DNA from: Clusia tigrina
Lineage: Eukaryota; Arthropoda; Insecta; Diptera; Clusiidae
Direction of reading: 5' to 3'
DNA length: 64,000 bases
Assembly (NCBI GenBank): GCA_920105625.2
Contig: OV050030.1
Location: 100,442,152-100,506,151, forward strand
Shown: in pieces, positions 1-9,409 of the stretch
Numbering within the stretch: position 1 is the first letter of the stretch
Layout: every line of letters starts with the position of its first letter
The notes under the pieces: generated by a model
The model's database searches: none
Told to the model about the DNA's origin: nothing
What the model saw: the letters and a program-made list of their open reading frames with translations, nothing else
Translations under genes and position numbers: made by a program

Positions 1-815
1 TCGAGCATATTAAAGCAGTCTGTGAAAAAGCTACCCGGGTAAATGGGGCACTCACACGCCTGATGCCGAATATAGGCGGCCCACAGTCAAGTCAACGGAG
101 GCTGCTGTCAACGGTCATACTGTATGCCGCCCCAATATGGGTGGAGGCCACTAAGGTGAAAACATCCACCAAATGCATACAGTCAGCATATAGACTCAGC
201 GCGCTAAGGGTGGCTAGTGGTTTCCGCACTGTATCGGAAGAAGCAATTGGCGTCATAACGTGTAAACCGCCCATTGACTTGCTGGCGAAGGAGATGCACC
301 GCCTTTACAAACAGAGAGCGAGACTCACAAACGTCGACAAAGTAGTGGAAAGAGCCAATACCATAGCGGATTGGCAACGCAGATGGGAACAAACGGACAA
401 AGGTAGATGGGCCTTCAGGCTGATCCCATGCATAACAACATGGGTAACAAGAAAGCATGGAGAGCTAAACCACTATGTAACCCAGCTAGTAAGTGGCCAC
501 GGATGCTTTAAGCAGTACCTATTTGAGCGGAAGTTTGAGGAGGACCCGTACTGCCCGCACTGCCCGGGGAACGCACAGCACGTGTTTTTCGACTGGCAGG
601 AATTTAAGGACGTTCGTGAGATACTGGGTGTTGCCCTAGAGGAACCCCCAACAATGGACAACCTCTGTGAGCACATGTGCGATACGCTGACTAAATGGGA
701 AGCAGTATGCTTGGCAGCGGCCACCATTATGATGAAAAATCGCGCTATGATGAACGCAATCGCCAGCGTCATGCGGAACTCGAGGAACATAGGACTGACA
801 CATAGACAGACCTAA
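1..815 (+). pseudogene. R1-clade LINE ORF2, C-terminal part (cut by window edge)
   Basis: This is the end of an R1-clade reverse transcriptase polyprotein: the thumb/connector region after the catalytic palm, then the C-terminal cysteine/histidine motif. It is almost the same sequence as 48128-48950. Visible motifs are the NIGGP block, the YAAPIW block, a TKGRW-like block and C-x2-C-P...H (CPHCPG..AQHVFF). The last cysteine of the zinc motif is replaced (FFDW instead of FFDC). A 12-base loss before YAAPIW is shared with 48240. The reading frame is open here, but the true start lies outside the window. It is a dead fragment of a mobile element. Confidence 0.85.
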
Positions 816-990
816 TACTGACGTGTGAGCAGTAAATGCTCTTACGGCCTCCCGACGTAAAACCTAATTGGTGTCCTCGGGGGGAAATTCCGTAATGACG
901 AGAGCAGGTTTTAGCGGAGTCACAGTCCCGCACTGACGGGACTATAGCTTTAGATGTTTCCTCCTCGTTAAATAGAAATAAAAAATAGAA
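816..990 (+). other. 3' UTR and A-rich tail of the R1-clade copy
   Basis: The stretch after the ORF2 stop matches the 3' UTRs at 48957-49135 and 52797-52968. It holds the block GGTTTTAGCGGAGT...AGTCCCGCACT at about 907-933, which recurs in every R1-clade copy of this window. It ends in an A-rich tail near 975-1000. Unlike the other copies, the tail is not followed by an (AC)n tract. Confidence 0.75.
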
Positions 991-1383
991 AATTTTAAAA
1001 AATACTAAATTATTCATACGAATGTACAAACAACAATAACCATGTGTGTGGCTGCCGATGGATACATATTCACGACTACTTCGTGAAATTGCCGATCAGG
1101 ATTCCAATGTGGTTGCCATACACTTCAATATGTTGATTCTCACTCAAGAGAGCAATGAAACGTCTTTCTGTATATTGTTTTTGCTAACACTACAGACGCT
1201 GGCGACGAAAGAGACATTATTTTCTCTGTATTCTCTGGTTCATATGAAGTAAATATTCGAGAGCATTTCCATTAAAATTGTCATATCAATAATTCATGGG
1301 AAATTGCTAATGTTTGAAATCATATCCTATGAAATGTCAGAATTAATTTCATAAGAAATCAAGAAATAAGTTTTAGAATAAAA
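991..1383. other. AT-rich stretch without recognised gene
   Basis: No conserved protein or repeat was recognised. A 68-codon open frame at 1046-1252 has no visible motif and is probably chance. Confidence 0.5.
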
Positions 1384-1391
1384 TATAAAAG
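1384..1391 (+). promoter_or_regulatory. Possible TATA box of a host-like gene
   Basis: TATAAAAG lies about 150 bases before the ATG of the putative exon at 1539. A start about 25-30 bases downstream would leave a leader of about 125 bases. No clear initiator was identified. Confidence 0.3.
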
Positions 1392-1538
1392 GCTAGTAGC
1401 ATGGCATTGCTGGGTAGTAGTAAAAGAGAAGTTGAGTAAAAAACAACATATTTTACCACACCCAGACTCCATAATCAGCCGCATCACCATACCATAAATA
1501 CCAAATCAGGGCATCACCTACAGAACCACGATATCTAA

Positions 1539-1573
1539 ATGAAAACACAAACCTTACTATTTGCAGCTCTTGC
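1539..1573 (+). CDS. Putative first coding exon with signal-peptide start
   Basis: An ATG at 1539 opens a short exon reading MKTQTLLFAALA, which looks like the start of a secretory signal peptide (charged end, hydrophobic core, small residues). It is followed at 1574 by GTAAGT, a strong splice-donor match. Short signal-peptide first exons ending at a phase-2 junction are common in fly genes for secreted proteins such as chorion or gland products. No second exon was found: the following 500 bases are AT-rich and then an errantivirus remnant begins. It could be a host gene beheaded by mobile elements, or chance. Confidence 0.3.
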
Positions 1574-2070
1574 GTAAGTCAAAAACTGAATATTTGCTAG
1601 CGGAAATAAAATAAATTTTTAGTTATTGTGCTAAGCGAAAATTAAAATAAAATCCAAACTTGCATATACACATAATATTTGAATTCTGAATATCTATATT
1701 TACAGTATTTGAATTTTGAAAATCTATATTTATAATATTTAAATTTTGAAAATCTATACACTTTTATCGAGCATATACATATAGTACATACGTATATTAC
1801 ATACAAATTTCATAAAATAATTGAGTATGAGAAATTTATATTAAAATTTTTATATAATTTACACAAATTTCAAAAAAAAAATTTTTTTATACCACTCTAG
1901 AAGTAACATAAAAATCCTGCAAATTTATAAGGCAAAAAAGGATACAAATTTTGCAATCTCTCAGACACTCAATCAGAATACGTGAAATAATAGCTTTTAA
2001 ATTAAATTGCTTACAAAACGGGTACTACAAGTATAAAGATAATTGTTACAAAATTCTTTAAATAAAGAAC
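1574..2070. other. AT-rich stretch, possible 5' flank of errantivirus remnant
   Basis: There are degenerate ATTTGAATTTTGAAAATCTATAT repeats at about 1675-1760. No recognisable LTR or primer-binding site precedes the gag remnant, and no similarity to 61490-62320 was seen by eye that would mark paired LTRs. Confidence 0.4.
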
Positions 2071-2144
2071 ATGGTTGATAAAGAAAGAAGATATAAGAAG
2101 TTGCTGCAATTTCCATATTTTTTAAAAATCTGTAAATGCCAATT

Positions 2145-3420
2145 CACCATGGCAATGCCAAGTAAGGACCTTAATATCTCTCTTAATATGCCCGTTCCTC
2201 CAGCACAACCAAGATACACAGTACCAGACGCTAATACAAACAAAGACGTTTTCATCTCTTTAAGAATCGCTGACGCTAATAAGGACCTCTCGCGGTTCGA
2301 TGGAAATCCTCCCGACCGATAACTCCCCCTATGGACAACTTCTCTTATGTGCGATATCCGCAATAAAACTGAGGGCCCAGCCAACAAAGTGCTTAACATG
2401 TTCGGATACCCCACAATTGGGATGGCAAAAAGAATAATTTAATCTTACATTATTCGGACAAACGCACCGAGACTTCGCTTATACGCGACCTTCATAACTT
2501 AAGGCAGTATAGTGAGAATTTCTAGGGTCAAATAATTCAAATCCAACCAGCCCTACTCAATACTAATCCACGATAATGATCAAAATAGTGTATCAGCCAA
2601 AAAATATCTTTTTGCTGAAATATGTTTAAATTAATTTTTATCTGGCCTAAAATAAACATTACATTCAATCAACAGAGCCATGCGACCAGACACTTTAGCA
2701 ACTGGTTTGGCGTTCTGCATAAAATAGCAAAATATTTTTTAATATTTAGGCAGTATAGGCCTGATAATGCGCAACCACCGCTAAATTACCAAAATAGGCC
2801 ACGCTATCAACAAAGATTTTTCTATATACAAATCAAACAATATCCCAACCACAAAATTTCGACAGACACAAGTCTAACAAAAAAATCAAAAGGCTTTATT
2901 GCAAAAACCTACCTACCAAAATGAAAATAATTCTAATCAAAACTTCACCAATCAAAACACTAACACTAACCAAAATCCTTTTAAACAAAATTCATTCATT
3001 AACAATCATAATTTGCCGAAACCTGAACCAATGGACACAAGTTCTGGTTGCACCTATTGGAGGCATTCAACTATATCTCCCAAAAATACTAACTAGAGCA
3101 TGCGTTCTCGTGCATCGAAGTTCAGCAACCCAAATGCCGGAGAAATGCACAACATCAATCAATACAATAAATTTTGAGGATTTTCATGAGAAAAGGAGCA
3201 ACACAACCAAAATGAAGAACTTGAGGACCGATTTTAACATTGACGAAACACCAAATTTTATAATATCCTCCTCGAGAACCCAAATAATGTCTAGATGTCA
3301 TCAAGCACGGCTTCACACTTCCCTATGTGGACATTTCTTCCCCATTTATTCGCCCACCAAAGTTTTTAATTGATACTGGCGCCTCGTCAACATTTATAAA
3401 TACTGAGTTTACTAGAAAAT
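2145..3420 (+). pseudogene. Errantivirus-like (Ty3/gypsy) gag-protease remnant
   Basis: Read across several frames, this resembles the Gag of insect errantiviruses. There is a motif ISLRIADANKDLSRFDGNP near 2255-2310. A capsid core follows (LHYSDKRTE-like text near 2450, LFAEICLN...LSGL near 2610-2650, RAMRPDTLATGLAFCIK near 2675-2730). Then comes an Asn/Gln-rich tail with PKPEPMDTSS near 3015-3045, and finally a retroviral-type aspartic protease start, FLIDTGASSTFIN, at about 3362-3405. Many frameshifts and stops break it. It ends where the Jockey LINE begins at about 3420. Related integrase and env remnants lie at 59787-61200 in the same orientation. Role when intact: particle formation and polyprotein processing. 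Confidence 0.7.
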
Positions 3421-3423
3421 AAC

Positions 3424-3735
3424 TAACGCAGCTGAAATTAAATGTGCCCTATGTGGCGGAAATCATACTGCAAACTACAAAGGCTGTGAAATATACAAAG
3501 CCATTAAACTTCAAAGGTTTCCATCTTTACGCAAAAAGGATCCATTATTACTACAGACCAAAAATATGGATGGATCAGTATTTAAACCAGGCGTAAGTTA
3601 TGCCGAAATTGCAGGTTGACGACCCTGCCAAATAAAACTGAAGAAAATACAAAAAATTCAAACAATAGTGATATTAATGAACTTAAAGACATGGTGAAAT
3701 CCCTAATAACTCAAATGACTAATATTATGAATATC
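3424..3735 (+). pseudogene. Jockey ORF1 C-terminal fragment
   Basis: A CCHC knuckle (CALCGGNHTANYKGC) is followed by GVSYAEIAG, the usual C-terminal signature of Jockey Gag-like ORF1 proteins, which bind the element RNA. The upstream PRE_C2HC part is missing because of the 5' truncation. Stop codons follow. Confidence 0.7.
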
Positions 3736-3760
3736 ATTACAATGTTACTAACAAGCTTAA

Positions 3761-6183
3761 ATGCACGAAAGTAACAGTTTAAAAACTGTAGCTTGGATTG
3801 CAAATAGCCTAACAAAACATTATCTTGAGTTGAAGCAATTTTTGTCTGACAAGAAAATTGATATAGCTCTAGTTTCAGAAACACATTTTACGAACAAAAG
3901 CTATTTAGTATTTCCTGGATATAAAATTTATGTGACAAATCATCCTGATGGTAAAGTTCGTGGTGGGACAGCTATCATATTAAATTCACTATTAAAACAT
4001 AATGAACGGCACCCATATGCAACACCTCATATTCAATCCACTACTGTGCAAATTGAGGATACAAGTGGGACAATACTCATCTCCTCAGTTTACTGTCCTC
4101 CCAGACACCTAACAACGACGGATCAATATAATGACTACATAAAGACGCTTGGCGTATGATTCATTGCAGATGGAGATCTGAATACAAAACACACTGACCG
4201 GGGATCTAGGCTAACCATTAAAAAAGATCGAAATCATAAGATAATCAAAATGCTATAAACAAAAATAACTGCAAATTTTTCAGCTCAGGTGAACTCACAT
4301 ACTGGCCAACAGATACGAAAAAGATACCAGATCTAATCGACTTTAGCATAACAAAAAACATAAAGTGTAATTAATTAAAAATAAAAGCTTGTTTTGAACT
4401 TTCTTCAGACCACTCTCCGATAATACTTGACTACACAACTGACATCAAACCCATAGAAAGAGTAGCTAAGATTTTTAACCACAAAACAAAGTGGAATGAG
4501 TATAGACAGTATATTGAAAATCAACTGAATATGTCTATCACACTGGAAACACAATTAGACATTGAACGTGTCATTATTCACTTCAACGATGTGGTCCTAG
4601 ACGCAGGAATCAAATCAAGCCAACAGCATAAGTTTAGAAGAAATAATCCTACAACCGATATTTTCATAAGAAAGCAAATTATTGAGAAGAGAAAGCTGAG
4701 AAGGAGGTGGGAGCTAACTAGATCGCCTGAGGATAAACAGAATTTAAATATAGCCTGCAAAAAACTCAAGAAAATATTAACTAAAAGAAAAAATATTGAA
4801 GTGGAAAATTACCTAAAAAAACTTGACGCCTACCCAGGATACTAACTACTCATTATGGAAATGCACAAAGTAATTAAAAACTCAGGTAAGGTATCAGCCA
4901 CTACTACGCGAAGATGACAACTCATGGGCTACTACCAAAGAAGAAAAAGCAACAACATTGGCTAAATTCTTTGAAACAGTCCTATCAAATGACGAAGATA
5001 AATATATTGAAACATCCAATGACTTAAATGTAGACATTACAACCAAAATAAAGAAAACAAACACAACAGAAATAATTAATTGCATTAAAAAACGAATAAA
5101 CCACAAAAAAGCACCAGGATACGATATGTTGACAGGCAAAGCTCTCGCTGAGCTACCTACTATAGGTTATAACTACTTAAGGAATGTTATCAACTCAATG
5201 TTCCGACTACAATTTTTTCCCAAAGTATGGAAAGTTGCTGAAATTATTGCACTACCGAAACAGGGAAAAGATGCTACAACTGCTTCGTCGTATAGACCAA
5301 TTAGCCTACTACCCATAATTTCTAAAGTTGCTGAAAGACTATTACATAATAGACTTAGCCAGATCCTTGACAATAAAAACATTATACCAAATCATGAATT
5401 CGGCTTCAGAAAACAACATTCATCAATTCAAAGGATACACCGTATAACAAACAAAATTGAAACAAACATAGAATATAAGCGCTACTGTGTTTCTTTATTC
5501 TTGGACGTTGCAAAAGCATTTGACAAGTATGGAATAAAGGACTGCTGCATAAACTGAAGACGATGGTGCCACTTGACTACTATTTGATTGTTGTTATCTT
5601 AGTGATCGTTACTTTTAGGTCAAATATAATGAATAGTGTTTGTCTATTCAGCTTACTACAGCAGGAGTTCCTCAAGGGAGTGTTTTAGGACCACTGCTAT
5701 ATGTCATATTTACCTCAGATATACTACTTCCAAAAGAGCTGAATACTACAATTGCTACCTTTGCTGATGACACAATCCTCTTAACATCTGACAAAAATCT
5801 AAATACTGCGACTGCAAATTTGCAGATATACACAGAGAATGTTGAGGAATGGTTTGATAAATGGTGCTTGAAAATTAATGAAGATAAGGATGTACAAAAA
5901 ATGTTTACAACTAAAACAAAATTTAACCCAATACCTATTAAAATAAACAATAAATATATAAAAATAGGATCTACTACTAAATACCTTGGTATACACATCG
6001 ACTCCAAGTTAAATTGGCACTACCACATCAAACAAAAAACGAAACAAATAAAAGAAATATTTAGGCAACTATATTGGTTAATGGGTAATCAATCTAAACT
6101 TACAATTAACAACAAGTTGAACTTAGACAAGTGTGTTATAAAGCCAATTTGGACGTACAGACTATGGGGAACGGCAAAGCGTT
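3761..6183 (+). pseudogene. Jockey ORF2: endonuclease and reverse transcriptase, broken
   Basis: The endonuclease spans about 3761-4370 with SETHFT, VYCPPRH, a DGDLNTKH block (family normally GDFNAKH) and a late LTYWPTDTKKIPDLIDF block; a stop at 4157 interrupts it. A linker ORF lies at 4531-4845. The reverse transcriptase spans 4958-6183: SSYRPISLLPIISK, HEFGFRKQHSS, LFLDVAKAFDK, a frameshift at about 5535-5640, then GVPQGSVLGPLL and the catalytic FADD at about 5762-5773 (intact). The C-terminus is lost at 6183. When intact it would nick the target and copy element RNA at that site. Confidence 0.85.
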
Positions 6184-6292
6184 AAGACATTAAAGAATAT
6201 TCCAGCAAATACATCAGCATATTGCGTACTCATTCAAGATAGAGTTATAGAATATATTCCCTTAAATAATGAAATCAAAAAAATTATATAAA
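6182..6292 (+). pseudogene. C-terminal scrap of Polinton capsid-region gene (left arm)
   Basis: It encodes the last 35 or so residues (NIPANTSAYCVLIQDRVIEY...) of the protein found whole at 29947-30860 on the other strand. The rest was not included in the duplicated segment. Confidence 0.65.
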
Positions 6293-6424
6293 GAGTTCCT
6301 ATTATCTATATGTATTTTAGTAAATTATATACCATTGAACTAATTACTACAAACCTTTAAATAGCTTCATAACATTAGTTTTATAACATTAGATGTGTAA
6401 GGTTTTAAAGGAGATGCAAAAAGA

Positions 6425-6831
6425 TTTATAGCAAAAGACTTGGCTATTACTTATAACTACACGGAATTTCAAAGTTTTATCATTAAACCTCCTTTTGAAT
6501 TTAGAAGATTGTCTCAGAAATATCAAAAAGAAGCAAAGTGGCTAAAAAAAAATCATCATGGTTTGGCGTGGAATGACGGATTCACCTCATTTAATAGTGT
6601 AGACAAATTTTTAAAGGAAAATCTACTGTCTACAACAGTTTATGTTAAAGGATTAGAAAAAAAATGTGGATTGAAGATATACTAAACAAAACTGTTTACA
6701 ACTTGGAAGAATTTTGATGTGATAATTTAAAAATTCTAAATAAAAAATATCCAATACTTACTCAATGCAATGCACACTATGGATGTTGTGCATTAAAAAA
6801 TGCTTTGATTTTAAGAAAATTTAAATTTTTT
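6425..6831 (+). pseudogene. Small Polinton-associated ORF (left arm)
   Basis: An open stretch of 81 codons (6440-6685) contains FIIKPPFEFRRLSQKYQKEA, WLKKNHHGLAWNDG and VYVKGLEKK. After a break, CNAHYGCCALKNALILRKF closes the frame at 6831. The layout (basic N-terminus, W-x-x-N-x-HG block, closing Cys/His block) matches small proteins found with Polintons and related virus-like elements in insects. The function is not known to me. The right-arm copy is at 29475-29802. Confidence 0.5.
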
Positions 6832-6914
6832 TAGATATAAAAAACTATGTATAATAGTTTTGTTTTGAAAAAAATATATTATGTAATAATAATAACATAA
6901 AATATTTTAATAAA

Positions 6915-6919
6915 AATAA
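6915..6919. repeat. 5-bp target site duplication, left of BEL
   Basis: AATAA immediately before the LTR is repeated at 13550-13554 after the other LTR. The unoccupied site is visible in the right arm as TTATT at 29397-29401. Confidence 0.85.
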
Positions 6920-7384
6920 TGTTGGATAAGATCGCTCCATACATATTTATTATTATAAATTTTAAATTATTTAATGTTAATTTGTATTTCCTTTATTCCG
7001 GGCCACCCTAATAGTGTTTGTATATTTTGTTTAAGAAATAACAACATACGTATATACATACGGTTATTAGTTCTTTCGTTTGACCAGTATGTATGTGTGT
7101 TGTTGTTGCTCTTGGTCTCATCTCAAGATTGACAACAACAACAGCAGCACAATTGCAAGAATTTACTTCCAATAGCTCATTCAGCCACTGCTTTGTTATT
7201 GTTATTCCCTTTTGCAGTCGCTGCTTAAAGTAAATGCTTTCCGTTTTTGTTTTGCATTTGGTGGTCTGGTGACAGATTACTTTGTATAATAAAAATCAGT
7301 TGAAAATAAGAGACGCGTACGAAAAGTTTAATTTTCTAGAGCGCTAGTTTGGGCCACAAAATAAATAAAGGTTTCTGCGCAACA
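6920..7384 (+). repeat. BEL/Pao 5' LTR
   Basis: 465 bases, starting TGTTGG and ending GCGCAACA. It matches 13078-13549 with roughly seven substitutions and one small length change near 7125, so the two LTRs have diverged by perhaps 1.5-2 percent. It would drive transcription and polyadenylation of the element. Confidence 0.95.
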
Positions 7385-7385
7385 T

Positions 7386-7403
7386 TTTGGCGACCGTGGC
7401 AGG
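7386..7403 (+). other. BEL primer-binding site region
   Basis: TTTGGCGACCGTGGCAGG follows the LTR at once. This is the usual place of the tRNA primer-binding site and resembles the TGGCGACCGTG type common in BEL elements. Confidence 0.6.
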
Positions 7404-7888
7404 ACGGTCTGTAATAAGAATTGATACAGAGATTACCAGTTAATCCATGAGCCGCAAGCAGTGATTATTTTTTTGGTTTTTTTTTTCTTCATCGAGCTAC
7501 GATAAGGAGGACAAATTTTATTGGGTTGTCGTCGGTGCTGCACATTAATTATTACAAATTTGTCGAGTATAGTGACAAATTTTATTGGAGCCAAGTGTGG
7601 TGCGTCGTAAGTTCAAATTTGTTGCTCTTTTAATGCGCTTATCAATTGCTGTTATCACGGAGATGTTGGGCTAGAACTTATTACAGCCGACCGAATATTT
7701 GTAAAAGAAAATTACAATTGGTAATTTTTTAAGCGGAAACTTTTATCGTCGTTAGTGGTTCATAATACTTTCAAAATTTCTCAATTTTGTTTCGAAAGTT
7801 GTACATAACTTTAAAGCGTCATATACAATCGTTGTCCGTTAGTTTTCATATAACTGATTATATACTGTCGCTCCATTTGTGACGGACA

Positions 7889-9409
7889 ATGGCCACCAAC
7901 AACGCTGATGGTGTAATAGAGGCTGCTGCTCCCAACTCAGAGTTGGCAATGCTAAAACAACAACGCAGCAACATGAAGAGAAACATCACCAATATTCAAA
8001 AAAAGGTAGATAAAGATGGCGACAAGGCTGACTCCACCATTTTGGAATGTCGGCTTCAAATTTTGGAGTCGTATTTTAAACAGTTATGTCACATTCAAGG
8101 GCAAATCGAAAAACTTAGCCCTACCGATGCTGCAAGGAGTGATTTGGAAGAACTTTTTATTGTTGCTAAGGCAAAAATAATGGGTTTACTGAACAACCGA
8201 CGTGGCTCTATACAATTGGATCAAACATTACTCAACGCTTCAGTTCCTTGTACCCCACATCATACTCGTTTGCCTTCGCTTAAGTTGCCCAAGTTCGATG
8301 GAAAATATGGTGATTACAAACGTTTCATCACCACATTTAACAATATGGTACATGAAAATTCTTCGATAACTGACGTCGACAAATTTAATTACTTATTAAA
8401 TTGTTTGTCGGGTCCAGCTTTAGCGGTTGTGGAGCCATTCCAGGTAACCGAGGAGAATTACCCAAAGGCGCGAGAGAGGCTGGAGAGCCGATACGATAAC
8501 AAGGTGCTCATATTTCTAGAGCATATTTCTACGTTGTTCAATATTACTCCGATGTCCAAGGGTGACAGTAATTCATTACGAAACATCATTGATACTGTTC
8601 CAGCAATTCGTGGTTCGCTTCTATCGCTCGGGTCAGAGATGGATGTTCTTAATGGACTTTTGACTCATATTGTTTTATCAAAATTGGACGCTGATTCTAA
8701 AATGAGCTATGATGAAAAACATGAGTTCAAATCGTTGCCTTCGTCGGATACCTGCTATGATGTTTTAAGCCATCGCTGTCAGTTTTTGGAAAGTCATGGA
8801 AAAAGGGTTGAAGTACGTGACAAATCCAAAGGTGCAACCCCAAAGTCAAACACCTCCAAGTCGTCTCATACCTTTGTAAACTCAAACTCGAATTGCGCAT
8901 GCTGTAGCTCTTCGGACCACAATATATCAACATGTTCATCGTTTTCATCGATTGCTGTTTCCGAAAGATTTAATTTTATAAAAAGTAATAATTGCTGCAT
9001 CAATTGTCTCCGTAAAGGTCATATGGTGTCGAAATGCTTATCGAAATCCCGTTGTCGTGTATGCCACTCTCTGCATCATACTCTGTTGCACAAATATTCT
9101 GGTTCTGCGCAAGCTGATAATTCAACATCACAAGTTCAACCTCAAACGTCTTTTGGAAATCAAACCATCCCAGTCTCATTCGTAGTCCGCTCATTTAAAC
9201 GGGCGCTCATCCCCACTGCTGTTGTTCTTTTGAAGGATTCCAGTGGCACCTTTTATCCGGTAAGGGCTCTGCTTGATTCGTGTTCCGAAATTAATTTCAT
9301 GTCGGAGGAAACTGCAAAAAGATTCCGATTGAAGTCTCAGCCGTATTATCAAGAAGTTTCTGGAATTGGCGAAGTACGCACATTAAATCATCTGTTTGCG
9401 CTACAGTAA
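7889..9409 (+). CDS. BEL/Pao Gag with start of protease
   Basis: An open frame of 506 codons. It has an N-terminal helical region (residues 1-100), a DUF1759-type Gag core with LPSLKLPKFDGKYGDY at about 130-145, and zinc knuckles CINCLRKGHMVSKC and CRVCHSLHH at about 375-405. A retropepsin-like segment ALLDSCSEINFMS lies at about 460-475. The protease motif normally reads DSG; here it is DSC, so the protease is probably weak or dead. A frameshift at 9405-9418 separates it from pol, whereas in working BEL elements gag and pol usually form one frame. The leader 7404-7888 has no other gene. Confidence 0.9.
   Translation: MATNNADGVIEAAAPNSELAMLKQQRSNMKRNITNIQKKVDKDGDKADSTILECRLQILESYFKQLCHIQGQIEKLSPTDAARSDLEELFIVAKAKIMGLLNNRRGSIQLDQTLLNASVPCTPHHTRLPSLKLPKFDGKYGDYKRFITTFNNMVHENSSITDVDKFNYLLNCLSGPALAVVEPFQVTEENYPKARERLESRYDNKVLIFLEHISTLFNITPMSKGDSNSLRNIIDTVPAIRGSLLSLGSEMDVLNGLLTHIVLSKLDADSKMSYDEKHEFKSLPSSDTCYDVLSHRCQFLESHGKRVEVRDKSKGATPKSNTSKSSHTFVNSNSNCACCSSSDHNISTCSSFSSIAVSERFNFIKSNNCCINCLRKGHMVSKCLSKSRCRVCHSLHHTLLHKYSGSAQADNSTSQVQPQTSFGNQTIPVSFVVRSFKRALIPTAVVLLKDSSGTFYPVRALLDSCSEINFMSEETAKRFRLKSQPYYQEVSGIGEVRTLNHLFALQ

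Larger units (their letters stand above)
3421..6183 (+). mobile_element. Jockey-clade LINE, 5'-truncated and 3'-truncated
   Basis: A non-LTR retrotransposon of the Jockey clade. It starts inside ORF1 (zinc-knuckle end), continues through endonuclease and reverse transcriptase, and stops abruptly at 6183, where Polinton sequence starts with a shared TT. The segment 5812-6183 is repeated, with about 20 differences by eye, at 19191-19568. It interrupts the errantivirus remnant on its left. Confidence 0.85.

Noticed and set aside
1046..1252. 68-codon frame as a small gene
   Set aside because: No motif, no promoter or splice context; length is compatible with chance in this region.
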